From Pseudomonas fluorescens (GTDB lineage Bacteria; Pseudomonadota; Gammaproteobacteria; Pseudomonadales; Pseudomonadaceae), in NCBI RefSeq assembly GCF_001307155.1, contig NZ_CP012830.1:1977501-2041500 (forward strand): 64,000 nucleotides of DNA, written 5' to 3'. Of the stretch, positions 37,459 to 46,596 are shown piece by piece. Every line of letters starts with the position of its first letter. Position 1 is the stretch's first letter. The notes beneath the pieces were generated by a model. That model worked only from the letters and a program-made list of their open reading frames with translations. It was not told the DNA's origin and made no database searches. The translations under genes were made by a program, and so were the position numbers.

Positions 37459-38889
37459 ATGACTCTTTACGTCAACCTCGCCGAATTGCTCGGCACGCGT
37501 ATCGAACAGGGCTTCTACCGTCCGGGCGATCGACTGCCGTCTGTACGGGCATTGAGCGTCGAGCACGGGGTCAGCCTGAGCACGGTGCAGCAGGCCTATC
37601 GGGTTCTGGAAGACAGCGGGCTGGCAATGCCGAAGCCGAAATCCGGCTACTTCGTGCCGGCCGGGCGCGAGTTGCCGGAATTGCCGGTCGTTGGTCGTCC
37701 AGCCCAGCGCCCGGTGGATATTTCCCAGTGGGATCAGGTGCTGGAGCTGATTCGCGCCGTCCCGCGCAAAGACATCGTGCAGCTCGGTCGCGGCATGCCG
37801 GACGTCACCACGCCGACCATGAAGCCTCTGCTGCGCGGGCTGGCGCGGATCAGTCGACGGCAGGACATGCCCGGCCTGTATTACGACAACATCTACGGAA
37901 TCCTCGAACTGCGCGAACAGATTGCCCGCTTGATGCTCGACTCCGGCTGTCAACTGAGCGCCAACGACCTGGTGATCACCACCGGCTGCCACGAAGCGCT
38001 GTCCACCAGCATTCGCGCGATCTGCGAGCCGGGCGACATCGTGGCCGTCGACTCGCCGAGCTTTCACGGCGCCATGCAGACCCTCAAAGGGCTGGGCATG
38101 AAAGCCCTGGAGATTCCCACCGACCCGATTACCGGGATCAGTCTCGAGGCGCTGGAACTGGCGCTGGAACAGTGGCCAATCAAAGCCATACAGTTGACCC
38201 CCAACTGCAACAACCCGCTGGGCTACATCATGCCGGAGGCACGCAAACGGGCACTGCTGACCCTGGCGCAGCGCTTCGACGTGGCAATCATCGAAGACGA
38301 TGTGTATGGCGAACTGGCCTACACCTACCCGCGTCCCCGCACGATCAAATCCTTCGACGAAGACGGCCGCGTCCTGCTCTGCAGCTCGTTTTCCAAGACC
38401 CTGGCACCGGGGCTGCGCATCGGCTGGGTCGCGCCGGGCCGGTATCTGGAGCGGGTGCTGCACATGAAATACATCAGCACCGGCTCCACCGCTCCACAGC
38501 CACAAATTGCGATTGCCGAATTCCTCAAAGGCGGGCACTTCGAACCGCATTTGCGACGGATGCGCACGCAATACCAGCGCAATCGCGACTTGATGCTCGA
38601 CTGGGTCAGCCGCTACTTTCCCGTCGGCACCCGTGCCAGCCGCCCGCAAGGCAGCTTCATGCTGTGGGTTGAACTGCCGGAAGGTTTCGACACGCTGAAA
38701 CTGAATCGAGCGCTGAACGACCAAGGCGTACAGATTGCTGTCGGCAGCATTTTTTCCGCCTCGGGCAAGTACCGCAATTGCCTGCGCATGAACTACTCGG
38801 CCAAACCGACACCGCAGGTTGAAGAGGCGGTGCGCAAGGTCGGCGCGGCAGCGATCAAGCTACTGGCCGAGCATCACGAGGACATATGA
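37459..38889 (+). CDS. MocR-type GntR/aminotransferase regulator
   Basis: A 476-aa regulator with an N-terminal GntR winged helix (GFYRPGDRLPSVRALSVEHG, then SLSTVQQAYRVLEDSG) joined to a class I aminotransferase-like domain. The PLP lysine is expected in CSSFSKTLAPGLRIGW (about residue 313), and NCNNPLGYIM carries the substrate-site Asn-Pro. MocR proteins respond to PLP or amino compounds. The natural target may be the divergent DUF1127 gene; this is inference from layout. Confidence 0.88.
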   Translation: MTLYVNLAELLGTRIEQGFYRPGDRLPSVRALSVEHGVSLSTVQQAYRVLEDSGLAMPKPKSGYFVPAGRELPELPVVGRPAQRPVDISQWDQVLELIRAVPRKDIVQLGRGMPDVTTPTMKPLLRGLARISRRQDMPGLYYDNIYGILELREQIARLMLDSGCQLSANDLVITTGCHEALSTSIRAICEPGDIVAVDSPSFHGAMQTLKGLGMKALEIPTDPITGISLEALELALEQWPIKAIQLTPNCNNPLGYIMPEARKRALLTLAQRFDVAIIEDDVYGELAYTYPRPRTIKSFDEDGRVLLCSSFSKTLAPGLRIGWVAPGRYLERVLHMKYISTGSTAPQPQIAIAEFLKGGHFEPHLRRMRTQYQRNRDLMLDWVSRYFPVGTRASRPQGSFMLWVELPEGFDTLKLNRALNDQGVQIAVGSIFSASGKYRNCLRMNYSAKPTPQVEEAVRKVGAAAIKLLAEHHEDI

Positions 38890-38976
38890 CGCAATCAACC
38901 GACGCTTGAGCATTCACGGAGCATTGCCAAATGCCGTGCCATACTCCGGATCCTGCCCATTCGCGGAAACTCCGAT

Positions 38977-40542
38977 TTGCGCCCCAGAAAAGCCCTGCTT
39001 TTTCTGCCGCTCGTCTTGCTACTGAGCGGCTGCACCTCTCTCACCGTACTTCACGAGCCGAGCCAGGCGCTGCCGGCGGCGGACTCTGCGTTCGGGCGCT
39101 CGATCCAGGCACAGGCTGCGGCGTATCAGGGCCGCTCCGGCTTCCGCCTGCTGCCCAACAGCAGTGAAGCCTTCATGGCGCGTGCCGAGCTGATTCGCAA
39201 TGCGCAAAGCAGCCTCGACTTGCAGTACTACATCGTTCACGACGGTGTCAGCACACGGTTGCTGGCGGCGGAGCTGCTCAAGGCTGCCGACCGCGGCGTG
39301 CGCATACGCATCCTGCTTGACGACACCACCAGCGATGGCCTGGACCAGATCATCGCCACCCTTGCTGCGCATCCGCAGATTCATATTCGCCTGTTCAATC
39401 CGCTGCACCTGGGCCGCAGCACCGGGCTGACCCGCACCATGGGGCGGCTGTTCAATCTGTCTTTGCAGCATCGGCGCATGCACAACAAGCTGTGGCTGGC
39501 GGACAACAGCGCAGCCATTGTCGGTGGCCGTAATCTGGGCGACGAGTACTTCGATGCCGAGCCCGACCTGAACTTCACCGACATCGACATGCTCGGCATC
39601 GGCCCGGTAGCCGAGCAGCTCGGGCACAGTTTCGACCAGTACTGGAACAGCGCCCTGAGTAAACCGATCGATGAGTTTATCTCGAGCAAACCCACGGCAA
39701 AGGATCTGGCCAACACCCGACTGCGACTGAAAGAGTCGCTGGAGGGCACCCGCCAACAGAACCATGCGCTGTACCAGCAACTGAAGATTTACCAGACCCA
39801 TCCACGCCTGGATATCTGGCGGCGCGAATTGATTTGGGCCTGGAACCAGGCATTGTGGGACGCCCCCAGCAAGGTGCTGGCCAAGGACGAACCGGATCCG
39901 CAACTGCTGCTGACCACCCAACTGGCGCCCGAACTACAAGGTGTCAGTAACGAGCTGATCATGATCTCGGCCTATTTCGTCCCAGGCCAGACGGGGCTGG
40001 TCTACCTGACGGGACGCGCGGATGCCGGGGTTTCCGTCAGCTTGCTGACCAATTCCCTGGACGCCACCGACGTGCCCGCCGTGCACGGTGGCTACGCGCC
40101 GTACCGCAAGGCGTTGCTGGAGCATGGCGTGAAGTTGTTCGAGTTGCGCCGCCAACCCGGCGAGCACGGCGGCAGTGGCCCGCACCTGTTCCACGGCGCC
40201 GCCTCCCGTAGCTCCGATTCCAGCCTGCACAGCAAGGCGATGATCTTTGACCGGCAAAAGGCGTTCATCGGCTCATTCAACTTCGATCCGCGCTCGGTGC
40301 TCTGGAACACTGAAGTCGGGGTGCTGGTGGACAGCCCGGAACTCACCGAACAGGTTCGCGAACTGGCCCTGCAAGGTATGTCACCGGCCCTGAGTTACGA
40401 GGCCCGGCTAGAGAACGGTCGGATGGTGTGGGTCACTGAAGACAATGGCCAGCCACACGCCCTGACCCGAGAACCGGGGAGCTGGTGGCGACATTTCAAC
40501 GCCTGGCTCAGCAAATCGGTGGGGCTGGAGCGGATGCTCTAA
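38977..40542 (+). CDS. Phospholipase D-family lipoprotein (cardiolipin synthase-like)
   Basis: A 521-aa envelope protein with two HKD motifs, HNKLWLADNSAAIVGGRN (about residue 168) and HSKAMIFDRQKAFIGSFN (about 417), the active site of PLD enzymes. The order and length resemble ClsC/YmdC. The N-terminus MRPRKALLFLPLVLLLSGC ends in a lipobox (LLSG-C), so it should be lipid-anchored. The only start giving this signal is TTG at 38977; the next in-frame ATG is at about residue 68, inside the PLD domain. Confidence 0.85.
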   Translation: MRPRKALLFLPLVLLLSGCTSLTVLHEPSQALPAADSAFGRSIQAQAAAYQGRSGFRLLPNSSEAFMARAELIRNAQSSLDLQYYIVHDGVSTRLLAAELLKAADRGVRIRILLDDTTSDGLDQIIATLAAHPQIHIRLFNPLHLGRSTGLTRTMGRLFNLSLQHRRMHNKLWLADNSAAIVGGRNLGDEYFDAEPDLNFTDIDMLGIGPVAEQLGHSFDQYWNSALSKPIDEFISSKPTAKDLANTRLRLKESLEGTRQQNHALYQQLKIYQTHPRLDIWRRELIWAWNQALWDAPSKVLAKDEPDPQLLLTTQLAPELQGVSNELIMISAYFVPGQTGLVYLTGRADAGVSVSLLTNSLDATDVPAVHGGYAPYRKALLEHGVKLFELRRQPGEHGGSGPHLFHGAASRSSDSSLHSKAMIFDRQKAFIGSFNFDPRSVLWNTEVGVLVDSPELTEQVRELALQGMSPALSYEARLENGRMVWVTEDNGQPHALTREPGSWWRHFNAWLSKSVGLERML

Positions 40543-40574
40543 AAACTGTATGACCCTGCGCCATCACACGGTAC

Positions 40575-40704
40575 GTAGCAGCTGGCGCAGCCTGCGTTCG
40601 GCTGCGCAGCAGACGCAAACCTTGCAGCCACGGTTAAACTGAAAGACCGCGATATCCGAATTTACGACTGCTGCGCAGCCGAACGCAGGCTGCGCCAGCT
40701 GCTA
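40575..40704. repeat. REPIN-like pair, GCAGCTGC class (copy 2)
   Basis: Arms gtagcagctggcgcagcctg (40575) and the complement caggctgcgccagctgctat (ending 40702), with an interior like that of 15703-15833. Each copy keeps internal complementarity although the arms differ at several bases, so the changes are compensatory. Confidence 0.85.
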
Positions 40705-40708
40705 TACA

Positions 40709-41851
40709 TTATGCAGGCTGCACCGTGCCAAACGCCCCTTGGCGCAGCAACAGGATCACCAGCCCAAACGCCCCTGCCGCCATCAGCAACGGCAAAGCGT
40801 GCCCACTGATCCATTGACTGCCCGCACCAGCCGCCAATGGGCCGATCAGACAACCGATACCCCACAATTGCGCAATGTGAGCGTTGGCTCGCACCAACGC
40901 ATCATCACGGTAGCGCTCGCCGATCAGAATCAGCGACAAGGTAAACAAGCCGCCGGCACTGGCGCCAAACAGCACCCACAACGGCCATATCAGCAAGGTC
41001 TCGAGCAACAGTGGAATCGCCAGGCTCGAGAGCATCAGGATGACTGCACAACCGGCAAATAACGTACGCCGCGACAGTCGATCTGCCAGCGCGCCAATCG
41101 GCAGTTGCAACAAGGCGTCGCCGACCACCACGGTGCTGACCATCGCCAGGGCGATTTCAGCGCTGAAGCCCTGGCGCAGGCAATACACCGGCAGCAAGGT
41201 CAGGATCATCGCCTCGAACGCAGCAAACAGCGACACCGCCCAGGCAATCGCCGGCAGGCCCCGACAAAAACTCAGCAAGTCGCTGAACGTCACACTGCAG
41301 GCTTCGCTACTCGGCGCGCCGCTACGTCCCAACAGCAACAGCGGCGATGTCACCAGCAAGCCGACACCAACCCAGAAACCGAAATCGTTGTCGGTGCCCA
41401 ACGCGCCCAGCAGCAACGGCCCGGACAGTTGGCTCAGGGCATAACTGCTGCCATACAGCGCCACCAGCCGCCCGCGCCATTGTTCGACCACCAGTTGATT
41501 GATCCAGCTCTCGCCGAGGATGAACACGAGGGTCAGGATCACCCCGATCATCAAACGCAGCACCAGCCAGACCGGATAACTTGGCAACAGCGCCAGCAAA
41601 CCGATGGAAAACGCCCCGGCCCACAGGCACAGGCGCATCAGATTGGCCGTGCCGAAACGCGCCGCCAGATGACTGGAGACCTTGGCCCCCAGCAGCACGC
41701 CAATCGCCGGCATCGCCGCCATGACGCCGATTGCAAACGAGCCATAACCCCAGCTTTCCAGGCGCAGCGACACCAACGGCATGCTGACGCCCAGGGCCAG
41801 GCCGACGCTCAGGACTGAGGCCAACACGGCGAAATAAGTCGCCCAACGCAT
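40709..41851 (-). CDS. Major facilitator superfamily transporter
   Basis: A 380-aa inner-membrane carrier with about twelve predicted helices and a short MFS signature between helices 2 and 3 (GAKVSSHLAARFGTANLMRL). It resembles the YcaD-type branch in length and in the segment LVFILGESWINQLVVEQWRG. The substrate is unknown. It follows kauB in the same direction, but the 22-bp hairpin at 41902-41950 lies between. Confidence 0.85.
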   Translation of the reverse strand: MRWATYFAVLASVLSVGLALGVSMPLVSLRLESWGYGSFAIGVMAAMPAIGVLLGAKVSSHLAARFGTANLMRLCLWAGAFSIGLLALLPSYPVWLVLRLMIGVILTLVFILGESWINQLVVEQWRGRLVALYGSSYALSQLSGPLLLGALGTDNDFGFWVGVGLLVTSPLLLLGRSGAPSSEACSVTFSDLLSFCRGLPAIAWAVSLFAAFEAMILTLLPVYCLRQGFSAEIALAMVSTVVVGDALLQLPIGALADRLSRRTLFAGCAVILMLSSLAIPLLLETLLIWPLWVLFGASAGGLFTLSLILIGERYRDDALVRANAHIAQLWGIGCLIGPLAAGAGSQWISGHALPLLMAAGAFGLVILLLRQGAFGTVQPA

Positions 41852-41901
41852 GTTCCACGCTCCTGTGGATAATTATTTTTTACAAACGGCACAAAACAAA
41901 C

Positions 41902-41950
41902 GTGGGAGATTCTATGTTGCAGGGTTGTCCTGCAACATAGAATCTCCCAC
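41902..41950. repeat. Perfect 22-bp inverted repeat
   Basis: Bases 41902-41923 are exactly complementary to 41929-41950 with a 5-nt loop (gttgt). The outer ends gtgggagatt / aatctcccac resemble a REP variant. No T run follows in either direction. Confidence 0.9.
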
Positions 41951-42002
41951 ATTAGACCTGCGTTGTATCGAGCCCCGAATGTGATCCGAGCCCTCTACAG
42001 GT

Positions 42003-43496
42003 TTACAACTTGATCCAGGTCGCCTTCAGCTCGGTGTACTTGTCGAACGCGTGCAGCGACTTGTCCCGGCCGTTGCCCGACTGTTTGAAACCACCGAACG
42101 GTGCGGTCATGTCGCCACCATCGTACTGATTGACCCACACGCTACCGGCCCGCAGGGCCTTGGCGGTCAGGTGGCCCTTGGAGATATCCGAGGTCCAGAC
42201 TGCCGCGGCCAGGCCATATGGCGTGTCGTTGGCGATCCGGATCGCTTCCTCGACGCTGTCGAAGGTGATGACCGACAGCACCGGACCAAAGATCTCTTCC
42301 TGGGCGATCTTCATGGCATTGCTCACGCCATCAAAAATCGTCGGTTCAACGTAGGTGCCACCGGTTTCCTGAAGAATCCGCTTGCCGCCCGCCACCAGTT
42401 TGGCGCCGTCGGAGTGCCCGGATTCGATGTAGGACAGCACGGTGTTCATCTGCTGCGTGTCGACCAGCGCGCCAACGTTGGTCGCCGGATCCAGCGGGTT
42501 GCCCGGCTTCCAGGTTTTCAGGGCCTCGATCACCAGCGGCAGAAATTTATCCTTGATCGAACGCTCGACCAGCAGACGCGAACCGGCGGTGCAGACTTCG
42601 CCTTGGTTGAACGCGATGGCACTGGCAGCGGACTCAGCCGCAGCTTGCAGGTCCGGCGCATCGGCAAACACGATGTTCGGGCTCTTGCCGCCTGCTTCCA
42701 GCCAGACGCGCTTCATGTTCGATTCGCCGGAATAAATCATCAGTTGCTTGGCGATCTTGGTCGAACCGGTGAACACCAGCGTGTCGACATCCATGTGCAA
42801 GGCCAACGCCTTGCCGACAGTGTGACCGTAGCCTGGCAGCACGTTCAGCACGCCTTTCGGGATTCCGGCTTCAACGGCCAGCGCCGCGAGGCGGATGGCG
42901 GTCAACGGGGACTTTTCAGACGGCTTGAGGATCACCGAGTTACCGGTGGACAGCGCCGGGCCGAGTTTCCAGCAGGCCATCATCAGCGGGAAGTTCCACG
43001 GCACGATGGCGCCCACCACACCCACTGGCTCACGGGTCACCAGACCCAGTTGGTCATGCGGGGTGGCGGCCACTTCGTCGTAGATCTTGTCGATGGCCTC
43101 ACCGCTCCAGCTCAGCGCTTGCGCCGCGCCCGGAACGTCGATGTACAGGGAATCACTGATCGGCTTGCCCATGTCCAGGGTTTCAAGCAGCGCCAGCTCT
43201 TCGGCGTGCTGTTTGAGCAGGCCGGCGAAACGAATCATGGTGGCTTTGCGCTTGGCTGGTGCCAGACGCGACCAGACGCCCGAGTTGAACGTGCTGCGAG
43301 CGTTTTCTACGGCGCGCTGGGCGTCGGCGGCATCACAGCTGGCGATCTTGCCCAGCAGGCGGCCATCGACGGGGCTGATGCAGTCGAACGTCTCGCCGGA
43401 GACCGCTGCGGTGTATTCGCCATTGATGTAGGCACGGCCTTCGATCTTCAGGTCGCGGGCGCGTTGTTCCCAGTCGGCACGAGTCAAGGTAGTCAT
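42003..43496 (-). CDS. kauB: Aldehyde dehydrogenase KauB/PauC-like
   Basis: A 497-aa NAD-dependent aldehyde dehydrogenase. The cofactor segment is GNSVILKPSEKSPLTA, the general base Glu is in WLEAGGKSPNIVF and the nucleophile Cys in FNQGEVCTAGSRLLV. In P. aeruginosa the equivalent (PA5312, from memory) oxidises 4-guanidinobutyraldehyde and gamma-glutamyl-aminobutyraldehyde in arginine and polyamine breakdown, which fits with pauR and the PauB-like oxidase here. GGAGGA lies 9 nt before the ATG. Confidence 0.93.
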   Translation of the reverse strand: MTTLTRADWEQRARDLKIEGRAYINGEYTAAVSGETFDCISPVDGRLLGKIASCDAADAQRAVENARSTFNSGVWSRLAPAKRKATMIRFAGLLKQHAEELALLETLDMGKPISDSLYIDVPGAAQALSWSGEAIDKIYDEVAATPHDQLGLVTREPVGVVGAIVPWNFPLMMACWKLGPALSTGNSVILKPSEKSPLTAIRLAALAVEAGIPKGVLNVLPGYGHTVGKALALHMDVDTLVFTGSTKIAKQLMIYSGESNMKRVWLEAGGKSPNIVFADAPDLQAAAESAASAIAFNQGEVCTAGSRLLVERSIKDKFLPLVIEALKTWKPGNPLDPATNVGALVDTQQMNTVLSYIESGHSDGAKLVAGGKRILQETGGTYVEPTIFDGVSNAMKIAQEEIFGPVLSVITFDSVEEAIRIANDTPYGLAAAVWTSDISKGHLTAKALRAGSVWVNQYDGGDMTAPFGGFKQSGNGRDKSLHAFDKYTELKATWIKL

Positions 43497-43720
43497 ACGA
43501 GAGTCCTCCTCTTATTGAATACGAGCGCCACACGATCTACGCAGGCACCTACAGGAATTCTGCCCGACCAGTTTTCAATTCGGTCCAAGGCAACTGCCAC
43601 CCTAAACCAGCGCCCCCTCATGTTTCAATATATTTGACATAAGGCTGGCAAACGGCCTTGCGATGTTCATTTTAATAAACATAGACTTTGATTTTCAGGC
43701 AATCACGGGGAATTACAAGA

Positions 43721-44083
43721 ATGAGCATCCAGGGCATTGTCGACTTCAGCCAGGCCACCACACCCGTCGAGCGCTACCGCCCGGACGCCGCAAAAGTGCT
43801 CAAAGGCGACCCCGAGCAAGCCGTCTACAACCACTACAGCAGCCCGTGCGGTCAGTTGAACGCGGGTGTGTGGGAAGGAGAAGTCGGGCAATGGACGGTG
43901 AACTTCACCGAACACGAATACTGCGAAATCGTGCAGGGGGTTTCGGTGCTGCGTGACCACGACGGCAATGCCAAGACCCTGCGGGCGGGCGATCGTTTTG
44001 TCATTCCGGCCGGTTTCCGCGGCACCTGGGAAGTGCTGGAACCGTGCCGCAAGATCTACGTGGCGTTTGAACAGAAGGCCTGA
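43721..44083 (+). CDS. Cupin domain protein (DUF861-type)
   Basis: A 120-aa single-domain cupin with a Cupin_3/DUF861 pattern: WTVNFTEHEYCEIVQGVSVL and LRAGDRFVIPAGFRGTWEVL. It begins MSIQGIVDFSQATTPVERYR. It is divergent from kauB with 224 bp between, so it may share control with polyamine breakdown; its activity is unknown. The start at 43721 is the first good Met; an in-frame start at 43688 has no site. Confidence 0.8.
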   Translation: MSIQGIVDFSQATTPVERYRPDAAKVLKGDPEQAVYNHYSSPCGQLNAGVWEGEVGQWTVNFTEHEYCEIVQGVSVLRDHDGNAKTLRAGDRFVIPAGFRGTWEVLEPCRKIYVAFEQKA

Positions 44084-44102
44084 GGCTTTTCTGACCACAA
44101 CA

Positions 44103-44136
44103 AAAAAGGCCCGTATCTTGCGATACGGGCCTTTTT
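44103..44136. terminator. Bidirectional intrinsic terminator
   Basis: A 15-bp stem (aaaaaggcccgtatc / gatacgggccttttt) with a ttgc loop ends both the cupin gene and the convergent rpmB-rpmG unit. Confidence 0.92.
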
Positions 44137-44155
44137 CTCAAGAGGGAAAAATCAA

Positions 44156-44311
44156 TTACTTGATTTTGCCTTCTTTGTAGATCACGTGCTTGCGAACAAC
44201 CGGATCAAATTTCTTGATCTCGATTTTGTCCGGAGTAGTGCGCTTGTTCTTGTCGGTAGTGTAGAAGTGACCAGTACCAGCGCTCGAAATCAAACGAATC
44301 AATTCACGCAT
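44156..44311 (-). CDS. rpmG: 50S ribosomal protein L33
   Basis: A 51-aa ribosomal protein, too short for the usual ORF cut-off: [20 protein letters not shown], then [20 protein letters not shown], ending KEGKIK. It lacks the zinc cysteines, so it is the C-minus form. GGGAG lies 6 nt before the ATG. It is second in the rpmB-rpmG operon, 11 bp after rpmB. Confidence 0.95.
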   Translation of the reverse strand: MRELIRLISSAGTGHFYTTDKNKRTTPDKIEIKKFDPVVRKHVIYKEGKIK

Positions 44312-44322
44312 GATTAGCTCCC

Positions 44323-44556
44323 TTAGATCTTGCCAGCTTTGCGGATTTCGGCCAGCACGACAGTAATGCCACGCTTGTCGATGATACGCATGCCTTTGGC
44401 AGATACGCGCAGACGCACGAAACGTTTCTCTTCTTCAACCCAGAAGCGGTGATGCTGCAGGTTCGGCAGGAAACGACGACGGGTTTTGTTGTTTGCGTGG
44501 GAAATGTTATTCCCAGTCACCGGACCCTTACCGGTAACTTGACAGACTCTCGACAT
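44323..44556 (-). CDS. rpmB: 50S ribosomal protein L28
   Basis: A 77-aa ribosomal protein beginning [20 protein letters not shown], with the conserved [20 protein letters not shown] core. It is first in the rpmB-rpmG operon as in E. coli. A long leader with a hairpin precedes it. Confidence 0.96.
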   Translation of the reverse strand: MSRVCQVTGKGPVTGNNISHANNKTRRRFLPNLQHHRFWVEEEKRFVRLRVSAKGMRIIDKRGITVVLAEIRKAGKI

Positions 44557-44581
44557 GCCTCAGCCCTCTAAAACCACATGC

Positions 44582-44600
44582 CCAACCCGGCATGGGTTGG
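44582..44600 (-). promoter_or_regulatory. Leader hairpin of rpmB
   Basis: The 7-bp stem ccaaccc / gggttgg with a 5-nt loop lies 26 nt upstream of the rpmB start, inside the predicted transcript. Confidence 0.45.
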
Positions 44601-44704
44601 CCGCTTAATCTCTCAGTCATTTGGCGCCAGGCGCCGCGTTTCTTTAAGGGTCTTACCGGCTACACCTACAGTGAAGGAACCGGGCCCCTAGAAAAGAGCG
44701 CTGC

Positions 44705-44733
44705 TTTATACCAGAAAGACTAGAGAGCAACAA
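44705..44733 (-). promoter_or_regulatory. Likely sigma-70 promoter of rpmB-rpmG
   Basis: On the minus strand, -35 TTGTTG (44733-44728) and -10 TATAAA (44710-44705) are 17 nt apart. The start near 44698 would give a leader of about 140 nt. Confidence 0.5.
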
Positions 44734-45002
44734 CAATCGGTGTGCATTGAATTAACAAAACCCCTATTTTTCGGGCTCCGAGCGCCTTGGACAAAGGCTG
44801 TCGTCGATGGTGACCGCTCGTCGCAGAAAGTCGGCCAACAGGCCAATCCAGGGTTTTCCTTGGGCAGTACTCACCGAAAACAATCGCACATACTCCCCTT
44901 AAAATGAAAAAGGGGATAGTCATTTGTAAAAGAGCCCACTAGGGTAAGCCTTTTCCAGACTGCACTCGCAGATGGGCCTTCGATCTGCACAGGAATTCAC
45001 AC

Positions 45003-46589
45003 ATGCGCCTCGCTGCCCTACCGTTGTTGCTCGCCCCACTCTTGCTGAGCCCATTGGCCCAGGCTGCCGCTTTAAGCGTCTGCACCGAGGCCAGCCCGGA
45101 AGGGTTCGATGTCGTTCAATACAACTCGCTGACCACCACCAACGCTTCGGCCGACGTGCTGATGAACCGCCTGGTGGACTTCGACACCACCAGTGGCAAA
45201 GTCGTCCCCAGCCTGGCTGACAGCTGGGAAGTGTCGGCTGATGGCCTGACCTATATCTTCAAGCTGCACCCACAGGTGAAGTTCCACCACACCGAGTACT
45301 TCACCCCGACCCGCGATCTGAACGCCGAAGACGTGAAGTTCAGCTTCGAGCGCATGCTCGACCCGGCCCACCCTTGGCACAAAGTCGCCCAAAGTGGCTT
45401 CCCTCACGCTCAATCGATGCAGTTGCCTGCGCTGATCAAGAAAATCGACGCGCTGGACCCGCTGACTGTGCGCTTTACCCTGGACCACCCCGACTCGACC
45501 TTCCTTGTCACCCTGAGCATGGGGTTTGCCTCGATCTACTCGGCCGAGTATGCCGACCAGTTGCTTAAGGCCGGCACGCCCGAGAAACTCAACAGCCAGC
45601 CAATTGGCAGCGGCCCGTTCATCTTCGGGCGCTTCCAGAAAGATGCGTCGATTCGCTACAAGGCCAACCGCGACTACTTTGCCGGCAAACCGGCCGTGGA
45701 CAGCCTGGTGTTCGCCATCACCCCGGACGCCAACGTGCGTTTGCAAAAGCTGCGGCGTAACGAGTGCCAGATCGCCCTGTCGCCCAAACCGCTGGACGTG
45801 CAGGCCGCCGCTCAGGACCCGACCCTGAAGATCGAGAGTACGCCGGCGTTCATGACCGCGTTCGTGGCCATCAACAGTCAGCATCCGCCACTGGATAAAC
45901 CCGAAGTCCGCCAGGCGATCAACCTCGCCTTCGACAAGGCCAGCTACCTCAAGGCCGTTTTCGAAGACACCGCGCAGGCTGCCAACGGTCCGTACCCGCC
46001 CAACACCTGGAGCTACGCCAAGGACTTGCCGGGCTATCCGAAAGACATCGCCAAGGCGCGCGCGCTGCTGGCCAAGGTCGGGCTCAAGGAGGGGTTTAAA
46101 ACCACGATCTGGACCCGTCCGTCCGGCAGCCTGCTCAACCCGAATCCAAGCCTTGGCGCCCAGTTGCTGCAGGCGGACCTAGCCGAAGTCGGGATTCAGG
46201 CGGAAATCCGGGTGATTGAATGGGGCGAGCTGATTCGCCGCGCCAAGGCCGGCGAACACGACCTGCTGTTCATGGGCTGGTCCGGCGACAACGGTGACCC
46301 GGATAACTTCCTCACGCCACAGTTCTCCTGCGCGGCGGTCCAGTCCGGGACCAACTTCGCCCGCTACTGCGACCCGGCCCTGGATAAAGTTATCAGCGCC
46401 GGCAAGACCACCACCGAACAAGGCGTGCGCAGCAAGCTTTACGAACAGGCCCAGGCGCAGATCCAGCAACAGGCGCTGTGGCTGCCACTGGCACACCCGA
46501 CCGCCTACGCATTGACGCGCAAGGACGTTCAGGGCTACCAGGTCAGCCCGTTTGGCCGTCAGGATTACTCGAAAGTCAGCCTGAAATAG
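45003..46589 (+). CDS. dppA: Dipeptide/peptide ABC transporter substrate-binding protein
   Basis: A 528-aa periplasmic binding protein of the SBP family 5. The signal peptide ends LLSPLAQAAA. The mature part has the family pattern PSLADSWEVSADGLTYIFKL and the hinge and ligand lobes to NPNPSLGAQLLQADLAEVGI. It resembles DppA. In P. aeruginosa, several dppA-like genes precede dppBCDF, but here it stands alone and is convergent with radC 7 bp away, so permease parts must come from elsewhere. Confidence 0.88.
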   Translation: MRLAALPLLLAPLLLSPLAQAAALSVCTEASPEGFDVVQYNSLTTTNASADVLMNRLVDFDTTSGKVVPSLADSWEVSADGLTYIFKLHPQVKFHHTEYFTPTRDLNAEDVKFSFERMLDPAHPWHKVAQSGFPHAQSMQLPALIKKIDALDPLTVRFTLDHPDSTFLVTLSMGFASIYSAEYADQLLKAGTPEKLNSQPIGSGPFIFGRFQKDASIRYKANRDYFAGKPAVDSLVFAITPDANVRLQKLRRNECQIALSPKPLDVQAAAQDPTLKIESTPAFMTAFVAINSQHPPLDKPEVRQAINLAFDKASYLKAVFEDTAQAANGPYPPNTWSYAKDLPGYPKDIAKARALLAKVGLKEGFKTTIWTRPSGSLLNPNPSLGAQLLQADLAEVGIQAEIRVIEWGELIRRAKAGEHDLLFMGWSGDNGDPDNFLTPQFSCAAVQSGTNFARYCDPALDKVISAGKTTTEQGVRSKLYEQAQAQIQQQALWLPLAHPTAYALTRKDVQGYQVSPFGRQDYSKVSLK

Positions 46590-46596
46590 CCCCGGA

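Larger units (their letters stand above)
44557..45002. other. Divergent control region of rpmBG and the dipeptide-binding gene
   Basis: The 446 bp carry the rpmBG promoter (44705-44733) and leader hairpin (44582-44600). The remaining 260 bp toward the binding-protein gene show no confident promoter. A 67-codon frame on the minus strand at 44720-44923 lies over the promoter and is not called. Confidence 0.55.

Noticed and set aside
44720..44923. 67-codon frame on the minus strand upstream of rpmB
   Set aside because: It overlaps the likely rpmBG promoter and shows no family pattern or ribosome site.
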